Assembly (NCBI GenBank): GCA_019750135.1
Contig: JAIEOV010000005.1
Span: forward strand, 62,001 to 126,000
Source of the DNA: Reyranella sp.
GTDB lineage: Bacteria; Pseudomonadota; Alphaproteobacteria; Reyranellales; Reyranellaceae
Direction: 5' to 3'
DNA length: 64,000 bases
In this document: positions 34,164-43,675 of the stretch, in pieces
Numbering within the stretch: position 1 is the first letter of the stretch
How the letters are laid out: every line of letters begins with the position of its first letter
Notes under the pieces: model-generated
The model's database searches: none
Seen by the model: only the letters and a program-made list of their open reading frames with translations
Told to the model about the DNA's origin: nothing
Program-made: the position numbers and the translations under genes

Positions 34164-36242
34164 ATGGACAAAGCAAGATTGGCAGTCGACATCGGCGGCA
34201 CCTTCACCGACCTGGCGCTGGAATGGGACGGCAAGCGCGAAAGCGTAAAGGTCCTGACCACGCCGCGCGCGCCCGAGGAAGGCGTGCTGAGCGGCGTCGA
34301 GCAGATCCTGATGCTCGCCAACCTGAAACCGTCGGACCTCAGCCTGATCATCCACGGCACGACGCTGGCGACCAACGCCATCATCGAGCGCAAGGGCGCC
34401 AAGACGGCGCTGATCGTCACCGAGGGCTTCCGCGATTCCATCGAGATCGCCTTCGAGCACCGCTTCGAGCAGTACGACATCTTCATGCAGAAGCCGCCGC
34501 CGCTGGTGCCGCGCGAGCTGCGCTTCGGCGTGCCCGAACGCATGGACGGCCGCGGCAACGTGCTGATCCCGCTCGACGAGGCGGCCGTGCGCGCGCTGGC
34601 GCCCAAGCTGAAGGCCGAGGGCATCGAGGCGATCGCGGTCGGCTACATGCATGCCTATCTCGACGGCAAGCACGAGCGGCGCACGCGCGACATCCTCGCC
34701 GAGCTGCTGCCCGACGTGTCGATCACGCTCTCCAGCGAGGTCTCGCCCGAGATCCGCGAGTACGAGCGCTGGTCGACCGCGGTGGCCAATGCCTACGTGC
34801 AGCCGGTGATGGACCGCTATCTCGGCCGCCTCGACGAGGCGCTGCGCAAGAAGGGCGTCGGCTGCCCCCTCTTCCTGATCACCTCGGGCGGCGGCCTGGC
34901 CGCCCTCGAGACCGCGCGCAAGTTCCCGATCCGGCTGGTCGAATCCGGCCCTGCGGGCGGCGCCATCCTGGCGGCGGCGCTGGCGCGCCAGTGCGGCATC
35001 GACAAGGTGCTGTCGTTCGACATGGGCGGCACGACCGCCAAGATCTGCCTGATCGACGATGGCGAGCCGCAGCATTCGCGCCACTTCGAGGTCGCGCGGC
35101 AATACCGCTTCCTCAAGGGCAGCGGTTTGCCGTTGCGCATCCCCGTCATCGAGATGGTCGAGATCGGCGCCGGTGGCGGCTCGATCGCCTCGGTCGATTC
35201 GCTGAGCCGCGTCAATGTCGGCCCCGAGAGCGCCGGCGCCGAGCCCGGCCCCGCGAGCTACGGCCGCGGCGGCGCCGAGCCCACCGTGACCGACGCCGAC
35301 GTGGTGCTGGGCCGCATCGACCCCAGCTACTTTGCCGGCGGCTCGATAAAGCTCTCGCCCGACAAGGCCGGTGTCGCTGTCGACAAGTCGGTCGGCTCGC
35401 CACTCGGGCTGAAGCGCATCGACGCGGCCTTCGGCGTCAGCGAGATCGTCGAGGAGAACATGGCCAATGCCGCGCGCGTCCATGCCGTCGAGCGCGGCAA
35501 GGAGCTGCAGGACCGCACCATGATCGCCTTCGGCGGTGCCGCGCCCATCCACGCCGCACGGCTGGCCGAAAAGCTCGGCATCCGTCGTGTGATGGTGCCG
35601 AGCGGCGCCGGTGTGGGCTCGGCCGTCGGCTTCCTGATGGCGCCGGTCGCCTACGAGGTCGTGCGCAGCCGCTACGTCCAGCTCGACCAGAACTTCGACC
35701 CGGCTTACGTCAACAAGCTGTTCGCCGAGATGCGCGCCGAGGCCGAGGCCGTGGTCAAGGCCGGCGCCCCCGACGCCAAGCTGATCGAGACGCGCACCGC
35801 CGACATGCGCTATCGCGGCCAGGGCCACGAGATTACCGTCAACATGCCACGGGGTGCGTTCGACGCCGGCTCGCGCGAGAAACTGATCAAGCTCTACGAG
35901 GACGGCTACGCCGCCACCTTCGGCCGGACGATCCCGGGCCTGGACGTCGAGATCATGAACTGGACCCTGCGGCTCGCCGCCGAGCAGCCCGACCAGCCCA
36001 AGGCGCCGCCGCAGCCGGCCGACAAGCCGGCCGCGCCGCGCTCCAGCCGCGCGGTCTACGACCCGGCCGCCCAGGACATGAAGGACGTCCAGGTCTATCA
36101 CCGCGCCGATCTGTCGATCGGCAGCCTCGTGCCCGGCCCTGCCGTCATCGCCGAGGACGAGACGACGACCATTGTCCCGAAAAGCTTCGCCGCGAGGATC
36201 AACCCGATCGGCGCCATCCTGATGGAGAAGGTGCAGCCATGA
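34164..36242 (+). CDS. hyuA: Hydantoinase/oxoprolinase family, subunit A
   Basis: A 692-residue HyuA-type subunit of the ATP-dependent hydantoinase / 5-oxoprolinase / acetone carboxylase superfamily. The ASKHA-type nucleotide motif DIGGTFTD sits at residues 9-16, with HGTTLATNAIIERKG next. LSFDMGGTTAKICLID is the second phosphate motif and GGGSIASVDSLSRVNVGPESAGAEPGP (as GGGSIASVD, VGPESAGAEPGP) the family signature. Members phosphorylate and open an amide or carbonyl compound. The specific substrate is not evident. Its stop overlaps hyuB by four bases. Confidence 0.92.
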   Translation: MDKARLAVDIGGTFTDLALEWDGKRESVKVLTTPRAPEEGVLSGVEQILMLANLKPSDLSLIIHGTTLATNAIIERKGAKTALIVTEGFRDSIEIAFEHRFEQYDIFMQKPPPLVPRELRFGVPERMDGRGNVLIPLDEAAVRALAPKLKAEGIEAIAVGYMHAYLDGKHERRTRDILAELLPDVSITLSSEVSPEIREYERWSTAVANAYVQPVMDRYLGRLDEALRKKGVGCPLFLITSGGGLAALETARKFPIRLVESGPAGGAILAAALARQCGIDKVLSFDMGGTTAKICLIDDGEPQHSRHFEVARQYRFLKGSGLPLRIPVIEMVEIGAGGGSIASVDSLSRVNVGPESAGAEPGPASYGRGGAEPTVTDADVVLGRIDPSYFAGGSIKLSPDKAGVAVDKSVGSPLGLKRIDAAFGVSEIVEENMANAARVHAVERGKELQDRTMIAFGGAAPIHAARLAEKLGIRRVMVPSGAGVGSAVGFLMAPVAYEVVRSRYVQLDQNFDPAYVNKLFAEMRAEAEAVVKAGAPDAKLIETRTADMRYRGQGHEITVNMPRGAFDAGSREKLIKLYEDGYAATFGRTIPGLDVEIMNWTLRLAAEQPDQPKAPPQPADKPAAPRSSRAVYDPAAQDMKDVQVYHRADLSIGSLVPGPAVIAEDETTTIVPKSFAARINPIGAILMEKVQP

Positions 36243-37975
36243 GCTTCAACGATCCGCTTTCGCCCATTCGCCTGCAGCTGATGTGGGACCGCCTGATCGC
36301 GGTCGTCGAGGAGCAGGCGCTGGCCCTGATCCGCACCGGCTTCTCGACGTCGACGCGCGAAGCCGGCGATCTTTCGGCCGGCGTGTTCGACCTCAAGGGC
36401 GACATGATCGCCCAGGCCGTGACCGGCACGCCCGGCCACATCAACTCGATGGCCCGCGCGGTGCGCCATTTCCTGGCGAAGTTCCCGGCGCACACCATGA
36501 AGGAAGGCGACATCTTCCTGACCAACGACCCGTGGAAGGGCACCGGCCATCTGCACGACTTCACCTTCGTCACCCCGGCCTTCCGGCGGGGCAAGATGGT
36601 GGCGATGTTCGCCTCGACCTGTCACGTCGTGGACATCGGCGGCCGCGGCATGACCACCGAAGCCCGCCAGGTCTACGAGGAAGGCCTCTACATCCCGCTG
36701 ATGCGCTTCGCCCGCGAGGGCAAGGTCGACGAGACCTTGGTCGAGATCGTGAGCGCCAACGTGCGCGAGCCGATCCAGGTGGTGGGCGACCTCTACTCGC
36801 TGGCGACCTGCAACGAGATCGGCTGCCGCCGTCTGGTCGAGATGATGGACGAGTTCGCCATCGACGATCTCGATCGCCTGGGCGCGCACGTGCTCGAGAA
36901 GTCGAAGCAGGCATCCCTCGAGCTGATCCGCAAGATCCCGCCCGGCGAGTACAAGTTCTCCATGCGCGTCGACGGTGCCGACAAGCCGATCGACCTGGTC
37001 GCCACCATGAAGATCGGCGACACCGGCATCGACGTCGACTTCACGGGAACGTCGGGCGTGTCGGCCTACGGCATCAACGTGCCGGTCTGCTACACCGAGG
37101 CCTATGCCTCGTTCGGCGTGAAGTGCATCGTGGCGCCCAAGGTGCCGAACAACGAGGGCTCGCTGTCGGTGATCCGCGTCACCGCGCCGGTCGATTCGAT
37201 CCTCAACGCCCAGAAGCCGGCGCCGGTCGCCGCGCGCCACGTCACCGGCCAGATGCTGCCCGACGTTATGTTCGGCTGCCTGCACCAGGCGCTTGCTGGC
37301 CAGGTGCCGGCCGAAGGCACGTCATGCCTATGGAATCTGTTCGCCCTCGGCGGACCGGGTTCGACGGGCGGCGATCCGTCCGAGACGGTGCATGCCAAGC
37401 CGTTCAGCGTCATGAGCTTCCATGCCGGCGGCACCGGCGCGCGGCCGGGCGCCGACGGCCTCTCGGCCACCGCCTTCCCGAGCGGCGTGAAGAACGTGCC
37501 GATCGAGGTCAACGAGGCGGTGTCGCCGATCGTCGTTTGGCGCAAGGAGTACCGCCAGGATTCGGGCGGCGCCGGCGAGTTCCGCGGCGGTCTGGGCCAG
37601 ATCATGGAGGTCGGCACGCTCGACAAGGCGCCGTTCGCGCTCAGCGCCTACTACGACCGCATCGACCATCCGGCGCGCGGCCGCGAAGGCGGGCTGAACG
37701 GCAAGGCGGGCTCGCTGACCTTGAAGTCGGGCAAGGTGCTGCGCGGCAAGGGGCTGCAGGAAGTCGGGTCGAAGGACCGCGTGATCATCGCCATGCCGGG
37801 CGGCGGCGGGCTCGGCAATCCGCGCAAGCGGCCGGCCGCGGTCGTGGCCGAGGACGTGCGCCAGGGCTTCATCTCGAACGAAGCGGCGCGCCGCGACTAC
37901 GGCGTGGCCGTCAACGACGACGGCACGGTCGACGAGACCGAGACCGCCAAGCTGCGCGCCGTCGCGGCCGAGTAA
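36239..37975 (+). CDS. hyuB: Hydantoinase/oxoprolinase family, subunit B
   Basis: A 578-residue HyuB-type subunit, expected to form the catalytic complex with HyuA. Diagnostic stretches are STSTREAGDLSAGVFD, TPGHINSMARAV, FLTNDPWKGTGHLHDFTFVTP (as TNDPWKGTGHLHD) and the C-terminal PGGGGLGNPRKR. Length is normal for the family. The ATG at 36239 overlaps the hyuA stop. The LLM gene 14 bases downstream suggests that an F420- or flavin-dependent redox step belongs to the same pathway. Confidence 0.92.
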   Translation: MSFNDPLSPIRLQLMWDRLIAVVEEQALALIRTGFSTSTREAGDLSAGVFDLKGDMIAQAVTGTPGHINSMARAVRHFLAKFPAHTMKEGDIFLTNDPWKGTGHLHDFTFVTPAFRRGKMVAMFASTCHVVDIGGRGMTTEARQVYEEGLYIPLMRFAREGKVDETLVEIVSANVREPIQVVGDLYSLATCNEIGCRRLVEMMDEFAIDDLDRLGAHVLEKSKQASLELIRKIPPGEYKFSMRVDGADKPIDLVATMKIGDTGIDVDFTGTSGVSAYGINVPVCYTEAYASFGVKCIVAPKVPNNEGSLSVIRVTAPVDSILNAQKPAPVAARHVTGQMLPDVMFGCLHQALAGQVPAEGTSCLWNLFALGGPGSTGGDPSETVHAKPFSVMSFHAGGTGARPGADGLSATAFPSGVKNVPIEVNEAVSPIVVWRKEYRQDSGGAGEFRGGLGQIMEVGTLDKAPFALSAYYDRIDHPARGREGGLNGKAGSLTLKSGKVLRGKGLQEVGSKDRVIIAMPGGGGLGNPRKRPAAVVAEDVRQGFISNEAARRDYGVAVNDDGTVDETETAKLRAVAAE

Positions 37976-37989
37976 AGGAGAGAGACGAC

Positions 37990-38997
37990 ATGCGTGTCAG
38001 TGCCGGCCTGCCGACCGGGATGGAAGGCTTGACGTACCCCATCCCGTTCTCCGATCCCGAGAACGTCATCAAGATCGCCCAGGCGGCCGAGAAGTTCGGC
38101 TACGACTCGGTGTGGGGCAACGACCACATGACGACCCAGAACTACGTGCGCGCCGAGTTTCCGGTGCCGCCGCGCTTCTGGGAGCCGCTGATCACCTACG
38201 CCTTCGTGCTGTCGGAGACCAAGACCATCAAGGTCGGCACCGGCGTGCTGGTGCTGCCGATGCGCCACGACATCGTGGTGACGGCCAAGCAGATCGCCAC
38301 GCTCGACCATTTCGGCAAGGGCCGCCTGGAAGTGGGCGTCGGCATCGGCGCCTATCGCGAGGAGTTCAAGGCGTTGCAGCCCGACGCCAAGATGGACCGC
38401 GGCGATATCGTCGACGAGGGTCTGCAGGCGCTGAACCTGCTGTTCAAGGAGCGCGTCGCGAGCTTCGACGGCAAGTACTACAAGTTCCGCGACGTCGAGC
38501 TCTATCCCAAGCCGCTGCAGAAGCACATCCCGATCTATGTCGGCGGCAACAACCCCAACAACATCACGCGCACCGTGAAGTGGGCCGACGGCTGGCTGCC
38601 GGCCGGCATGCATGTCGACCGCCTGCGCGCCGGCGTGAAGACTTTGCACGAGGAAGCCGAGAAGGCCGGTCGCGATCCGAAGACGATCGAAGTATGCCCG
38701 CAGTTCATCGTCCATATCGGCAAGACCAAGCAGGCCGCCGTCGAGAGCTTCCGCAAGAGCCAGATGAACAAGCACCTGGTCTCGCTCGCCAAGTCGACGC
38801 TCAAGGGCCAGGGCGCGGTCGCCCACGAGGACATCAACCTGATCGGCACGCCGGCCGAGATCGTCGACAAGGCGAACGCTTTCCGCGAGGCCGGCGTCAC
38901 TCACCTCCTCGGACTCTATTTCGCCGCCAATTCCGTCCAGGAACTGATCGACCAGATGCAGATCTTCGGCGAAGAAGTCACACCGAAGGTGAAGTAA
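37990..38997 (+). CDS. LLM-class oxidoreductase, last gene of the liv2-hyuAB operon
   Basis: A 335-residue LLM protein preceded by AAGGAGAGAGACGAC. It has VWGNDHMTTQNYVR at 41-54, GKGRLEVGVGIGAYREEF and IYVGGNNPNNITRTVKWADGW. The first 60 residues align without gaps with the product of 42669-43661 (LPTG-EG--YPIPF, YDSVWGNDH), its inverted paralogue about 3.7 kb away. Genetic context makes it the redox enzyme of the pathway served by the Liv-2 importer and HyuAB. The cofactor, F420H2 or FMN, is inferred from the island, not proved. Confidence 0.85.
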   Translation: MRVSAGLPTGMEGLTYPIPFSDPENVIKIAQAAEKFGYDSVWGNDHMTTQNYVRAEFPVPPRFWEPLITYAFVLSETKTIKVGTGVLVLPMRHDIVVTAKQIATLDHFGKGRLEVGVGIGAYREEFKALQPDAKMDRGDIVDEGLQALNLLFKERVASFDGKYYKFRDVELYPKPLQKHIPIYVGGNNPNNITRTVKWADGWLPAGMHVDRLRAGVKTLHEEAEKAGRDPKTIEVCPQFIVHIGKTKQAAVESFRKSQMNKHLVSLAKSTLKGQGAVAHEDINLIGTPAEIVDKANAFREAGVTHLLGLYFAANSVQELIDQMQIFGEEVTPKVK

Positions 38998-39145
38998 CCA
39001 AATCTCCTTGTGCGTTTGACGAGGAAACCGGCAGACTGGCCGAGGCATCGCGGCGGTGGGGTTCGCCGAAACGCTACATTACCGGCCGATAGACCGGCTG
39101 TGTGACCTGTGCGTCTCACGGCACCACTGAGCTGCGGGAACCCCG

Positions 39146-42100
39146 ATGACGACCAACCTCACCTTTCACATGTCCTCCGCCTTCCTGCAGGAGGTCACTG
39201 GATCGACGACCGGCACCGGCGGCAGTGGGACCCAGAACGGCAGCTGGGCCTATCTGTGGAACGAGACGCCGCCATCGGACGTGGCGGTGTCGCCGCTTCT
39301 GGCGCCGGGCGCCACGAACAACTGGACGCCGCTGGTCCTGAACGGCTCGGTCTCGAACAACGTCACCTTCAACGCCACCAACAACGACTATGAAGTCACG
39401 GTCGCACTGACCGACAGCGCATTGGGTTCGGTGGTCTCGAGCTCGGTCTATCTCATCGTGCAGGGCGAGAACCCGGCCACCCACACCGACCTTACGCTGT
39501 CGACGGGCATCGGCAGCGACGTCGGACAGATCCTGCCCAACAGCGCACTCTGGCACTACAGCTATGCCGCCTTCGAGGTAACGCTGCAGAACAGCTCCTC
39601 GGACCAGGGCGACCTCACCGCCATTCCGGGCTTCGCCTGGAACATGGCGGTGAACATCGGCTACGACGACACGACCAACCAGTCGCGCGGCCTTGGCATC
39701 CCGGCATCGACGCTGACGACTACCCTGTCCAACAACAATCCGTCGGCCGTGCAGACGTATCAGACGGCGCCGTCCGGCACGCCCTACAGCGCCCTGGACA
39801 ATGTGACCTCGATGGTCATCTCGCCGTCCAACAGCACGTTCGGGCCGAGTGCCTACCCGACCAGCGATTGGAGTTCCTATCTGGCGGCAGTCGGCGGCAT
39901 GTCGGGCCTCACGGTGACGGGCATGACCAACGGCGAGCCTGACGCCAACGGCGTCTGGCACAATGCCCAGTACTATTCCTATACGATCGCGACACAGACC
40001 TTGGCCGCCGGCGCATGGGGCGCCGCCGGCACTTATTTCGTATTCAGCCCCGACACCGACAGCCAGACCCAGGGCTACATCGTCATCAGCCAGGACACGC
40101 TGCAGTCCAATCTGTACGCAGCCGGACAGGGCACGATGACCATCTGGGAGGACAGCGCCTTCACCCAGGCCTACGACGTGCCAGGCAGCGCGCCGATCGG
40201 CCAGCAGCAGACCAATGTCATCGGCACCTCCGTCAACAATCAGTGGGGCAACATCCTCACTCCGTTCTTCACCGGCTTCACGGCGGGCTACTGGGGAACG
40301 ACATCGAATTCACCCAACACGATGATGCCGACGACGTCGTCGGCGACCAATCTCGGCGGCGGTACCGTCGACCTCAACCAGACACTGAACTGGTCGCCGG
40401 CCTACGCATTCGACGTCAACCGGGCGAACACCGCCCCGAGCTATCAGCACAACGACTGGTGGTCGCAGCAGTTCTTCAACGATTCGAACATCTACGGCTC
40501 AGCCTTCTCGGACAATCTGTCGGTCGGCCTGACCACCGGCCCGCTCATCCCGCTGTCGCAACCCGACGGCGCCAAGCTGAACGTCGGCAATATCGATCTC
40601 TATGTCTACGGATCGGGCGAGACGGCTACGACCTATTTCGTGCCGGTCGCGACCTCGATCTACCTGCCGTTGGCGGGAGGCCAGAGCGACTACCTTACGG
40701 TGACGACGACCAACACTACCGTGAACGGGCCGGAGCTCATCGTTTCGGGCCAGACCGCCGGTCTGTTCCCCGAGTCGACGCTCGGCGTCCAGCTCGGCCT
40801 ATACCAGGGCAACGGCCAGTTCACCTATGTGACCCTACCGCCTACGAGCAACACCAACACCAACCAGACGGATTACTGGCAGAACTACATCCTCAGCAAC
40901 AACGGCGGCACGTGGACGGCCGCATCGGGCGGGTCGAACCTCGAGGGCACGTTCATCATCAACAACCTGCCGATGACCACGACGGCGACGGCGAACCAAG
41001 TCTATTGGTACCAGCTCGTCTTCACTGATACCGGCGGCGACCAGAAGGTTTTCAACTTCTACGCGACCCAGGGCACAGGCGGCACGCTCGAATTCGACAC
41101 AGCCGATTTCGCCATCGACGGCGGTGCGACGTACGGTCCAGCCGGGCAACCCAATCAAACGAAGATCTCGCTGAACCCGGCCGTGTCGATGCCGGTGAGC
41201 ATGCTGGTCTTCGACTACAACTCGCAGTTCTCGGCGATGCCGGCGGCGCCGGTCGCCGGTACCCTGTCGGGCGGCACGTTCACGTCGTTCGATGGCCAGG
41301 ACAGTATCGGCATCACCAACACGTACTCCGGCGGCGCCGCGTCGGCTGCGCCCAGCATCACCATCACGACCGGCAGCAACATCGCCTTCGGCTGGACCGG
41401 ATACAACAACGACCCATCGGCCAACTACGACCCCTCGACCAGCACGAACGGCTGGACGACGGCCTTCACCAACAAGATCGTCGCCAACGACATCGCGATG
41501 GTGACTATTTCGGACGGCACGACGCAGATCGCCCAGTTGCAGGCAACGGCGGACCTGGACGGCCAGTGGCTGACGACGGCCGACACGAGCCAGCTCGGCA
41601 ACGGCACCTACACGGTGACGATGCAGGAATACCTGCCGGACGGCACCACGATATTCGGCACTGGCACCAGCGCTGTCGCGCCGTCGAGCGCGGTGCTCAC
41701 GTTGAACGTCGCCCTGACACAGCTCGCGCTGCAGGCGGCGCCATCGGGCGATGCCCTGCAGTTCGCGCCGCACGGCGACCTCCCCAACGGCGCCGGAAAC
41801 TGGCTGCACTTCGATCCGGTGGCAGGCACGCAGCTCCAGCAAGGCGCGCAGCTTCTGCTGTATGCCACGATGGCCGATGGCACGCTGGTGGGCCGCGACG
41901 GCGAGATCGGCGCCGGCGTCAGCATCGCCGACGCGACCCTCGCCCGGCTGGGCTCGATGCGCAGCGACGGTGGCATGGAGCTCCTGAAGCTCGGCCAGAC
42001 GCTGTTCCTGCCGGACGACCAGCAGCTCCATTTTGCCGTGCTCAACGGCGACGGCACAATCACTGCCCGGCCCGACGTGCACATCACGCCGCAGAGCAAC

Positions 42101-42649
42101 GGCTCGATGATGGTGACCGGCGCCGGCCTGTCGTTCTCGGTCACGGTTGGCAACACCGTCGATCACCAGGCTTACTTCGCCGCCGACCAGCGCAGCAGCA
42201 ACCTGCCGGTGGTCGAGCTGAGCCAGGGCGAGACGATCCACGTCGAGGTGGCCGGCAGCGCCAAGAACGCCAACACCATCCACTTCGTGCGCTTCGACTA
42301 CGATCACGACAGCAACACGATCCTGGGCGTGGGCGGCGTGGCCTACGGAAACACCGACGCCTTCCGCGCCGCCGTCCAGGCGAACTGGGATCCGAACTTC
42401 GCGGTCCAGAATGGCAACGGCACCTTCCATGTCAGCCAGGACTGGAAGGTCGACGGCAAGCAGGGCTTCTATGCGCCGGTGCTGGTCACGCCGGACGGCG
42501 ACATCTTCGTGCCCGGCACCGCCAACAAGGACGGCCGTGTGCATGTCCAGACCTTCGGCGAGAACGTCTTCGCCTTCGAGGACGTGCGTGCCGATCACGG
42601 CGGCGACTTCGACTACAACGACATGGTGGTCAAGCTCTCGGTGCTTTGA
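39146..42649 (+). CDS. Very large acidic, Lys-poor, Cys-free protein with C-terminal DUF4114-like domain
   Basis: A 1167-residue protein I do not recognise over most of its length. It is rich in Thr, Ser, Asn, Gly and aromatic residues. I see no cysteine, only two Arg and no Lys before residue 477, and no signal peptide or membrane segment. The last ~120 residues (about 1046-1167) match the DUF4114 pattern: FDYDHDSNTILGVGG and the closing FAFEDVRADHGGDFDYNDMVVKL, likely calcium-binding. The profile suggests an exported surface or matrix protein leaving by a type I route with a C-terminal signal. No exporter is adjacent. Its composition is unlike every neighbour, which suggests separate acquisition. 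Confidence 0.75.
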   Translation: MTTNLTFHMSSAFLQEVTGSTTGTGGSGTQNGSWAYLWNETPPSDVAVSPLLAPGATNNWTPLVLNGSVSNNVTFNATNNDYEVTVALTDSALGSVVSSSVYLIVQGENPATHTDLTLSTGIGSDVGQILPNSALWHYSYAAFEVTLQNSSSDQGDLTAIPGFAWNMAVNIGYDDTTNQSRGLGIPASTLTTTLSNNNPSAVQTYQTAPSGTPYSALDNVTSMVISPSNSTFGPSAYPTSDWSSYLAAVGGMSGLTVTGMTNGEPDANGVWHNAQYYSYTIATQTLAAGAWGAAGTYFVFSPDTDSQTQGYIVISQDTLQSNLYAAGQGTMTIWEDSAFTQAYDVPGSAPIGQQQTNVIGTSVNNQWGNILTPFFTGFTAGYWGTTSNSPNTMMPTTSSATNLGGGTVDLNQTLNWSPAYAFDVNRANTAPSYQHNDWWSQQFFNDSNIYGSAFSDNLSVGLTTGPLIPLSQPDGAKLNVGNIDLYVYGSGETATTYFVPVATSIYLPLAGGQSDYLTVTTTNTTVNGPELIVSGQTAGLFPESTLGVQLGLYQGNGQFTYVTLPPTSNTNTNQTDYWQNYILSNNGGTWTAASGGSNLEGTFIINNLPMTTTATANQVYWYQLVFTDTGGDQKVFNFYATQGTGGTLEFDTADFAIDGGATYGPAGQPNQTKISLNPAVSMPVSMLVFDYNSQFSAMPAAPVAGTLSGGTFTSFDGQDSIGITNTYSGGAASAAPSITITTGSNIAFGWTGYNNDPSANYDPSTSTNGWTTAFTNKIVANDIAMVTISDGTTQIAQLQATADLDGQWLTTADTSQLGNGTYTVTMQEYLPDGTTIFGTGTSAVAPSSAVLTLNVALTQLALQAAPSGDALQFAPHGDLPNGAGNWLHFDPVAGTQLQQGAQLLLYATMADGTLVGRDGEIGAGVSIADATLARLGSMRSDGGMELLKLGQTLFLPDDQQLHFAVLNGDGTITARPDVHITPQSNGSMMVTGAGLSFSVTVGNTVDHQAYFAADQRSSNLPVVELSQGETIHVEVAGSAKNANTIHFVRFDYDHDSNTILGVGGVAYGNTDAFRAAVQANWDPNFAVQNGNGTFHVSQDWKVDGKQGFYAPVLVTPDGDIFVPGTANKDGRVHVQTFGENVFAFEDVRADHGGDFDYNDMVVKLSVL

Positions 42650-42668
42650 CTACGTCGGACGACTGATC

Positions 42669-43661
42669 CTACAACGCCACCTTGGCGAACCATTCCACCT
42701 GATCCTCGAACTCGGCCATGCTGTCGGCCGGGATCATGAGGGCGCAGGCGTGGTCGACGCCGATCTTCTTCAGGCCCTCGATCTTCTCGAGGATGAGGTC
42801 GGGCGAGCCGACCAGGTTGGCCACCACCTGCTTGGTGAGGTCGCGGCCGGTATAGGCGAGCGACTTGCGATGGGCGACCAGCCCAGACTCCATGTAGCGG
42901 CGCTCCGCCTCTTCCGCCGTCTTGGCGATGGTCAGCGAGAACTGCGGCGCGATCTCGATCTCCCCGGGATCGCGGCCGAACGCGGCAGCGCGCGCCTTCA
43001 GTGTTTTGATGCGCTCCTCGAGCTCGGGCCACGGACGCCAGCCGGGCAACCAGCCCGTGGCGATCCGCGCCGTGCGCTCGACGGTCTCCATGTTGTGTCC
43101 CCCGATCCACAGCGCGAAGGGATCGGCCTTGGGCTTGGGGTACATCTCGACGTCGCGCACGGCGTAGTACTTGCCCTCGTGAGTCACCCGCCGCTCGCTG
43201 AACAGGCGGCGCATCAGCTCCAGCCCCTCGTCCATCATCTCGCCGCGCCGTGCCTTGGGCGCGAGCCGCGGCGCCCAGGCCGCGAACTCCTCGCGATAGG
43301 CGCCCATGCCCAGCGCCAGCACCATGCGGCCGTTGGAGAGCTGGTCGATCGTGGCGGCCTGCTTGGCGAGCCAGAAGGGATCACGCATCGGCAGCACGGC
43401 CAGTGCCGTGCCGACCCGGATGCGCGTCGTGGCCGCCGCGCAGAACGACAGCACGGTCATGAGCTCGTAGAAGTTCGGCGCCTTGTCGGGGAACAGCTCG
43501 CGCACATAGTGCTGGCTGGTGATGTGGTCGTTGCCCCACACCGAATCGTAGCCGAGCTTCTCGCAGAGCTGCGCCATGCGAACGAAATCGCCGGGCTCGA
43601 CGAAGGGAATGGGATACATCACTCCTTCGAAGCCGGTCGGCAGGCTGATGCTGAACTTCAT
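42669..43661 (-). CDS. LLM-class oxidoreductase (inverted paralogue of 37990-38997)
   Basis: A 330-residue LLM protein with VWGNDHITSQHYVR at 41-54, NGRMVLALGMGAYREEF and LWIGGHNMETVERTARIATGW. It shares the SLPTG-EG--YPIPF opening with the product of 37990-38997 and lies in opposite orientation, with the giant DUF4114 gene between them. It starts 14 bases after the LLM gene at 43676, so the two are cotranscribed leftward with the PLP enzyme. Confidence 0.85.
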   Translation of the reverse strand: MKFSISLPTGFEGVMYPIPFVEPGDFVRMAQLCEKLGYDSVWGNDHITSQHYVRELFPDKAPNFYELMTVLSFCAAATTRIRVGTALAVLPMRDPFWLAKQAATIDQLSNGRMVLALGMGAYREEFAAWAPRLAPKARRGEMMDEGLELMRRLFSERRVTHEGKYYAVRDVEMYPKPKADPFALWIGGHNMETVERTARIATGWLPGWRPWPELEERIKTLKARAAAFGRDPGEIEIAPQFSLTIAKTAEEAERRYMESGLVAHRKSLAYTGRDLTKQVVANLVGSPDLILEKIEGLKKIGVDHACALMIPADSMAEFEDQVEWFAKVAL

Positions 43662-43675
43662 TCTATCTCCGCCCT

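Noticed and set aside
33378..36101. A 900-residue leftward open frame opposite hyuA and livF
   Set aside because: It crosses two well-supported rightward genes and has the Arg/Asp/His/Gln composition of antisense GC-rich coding DNA.
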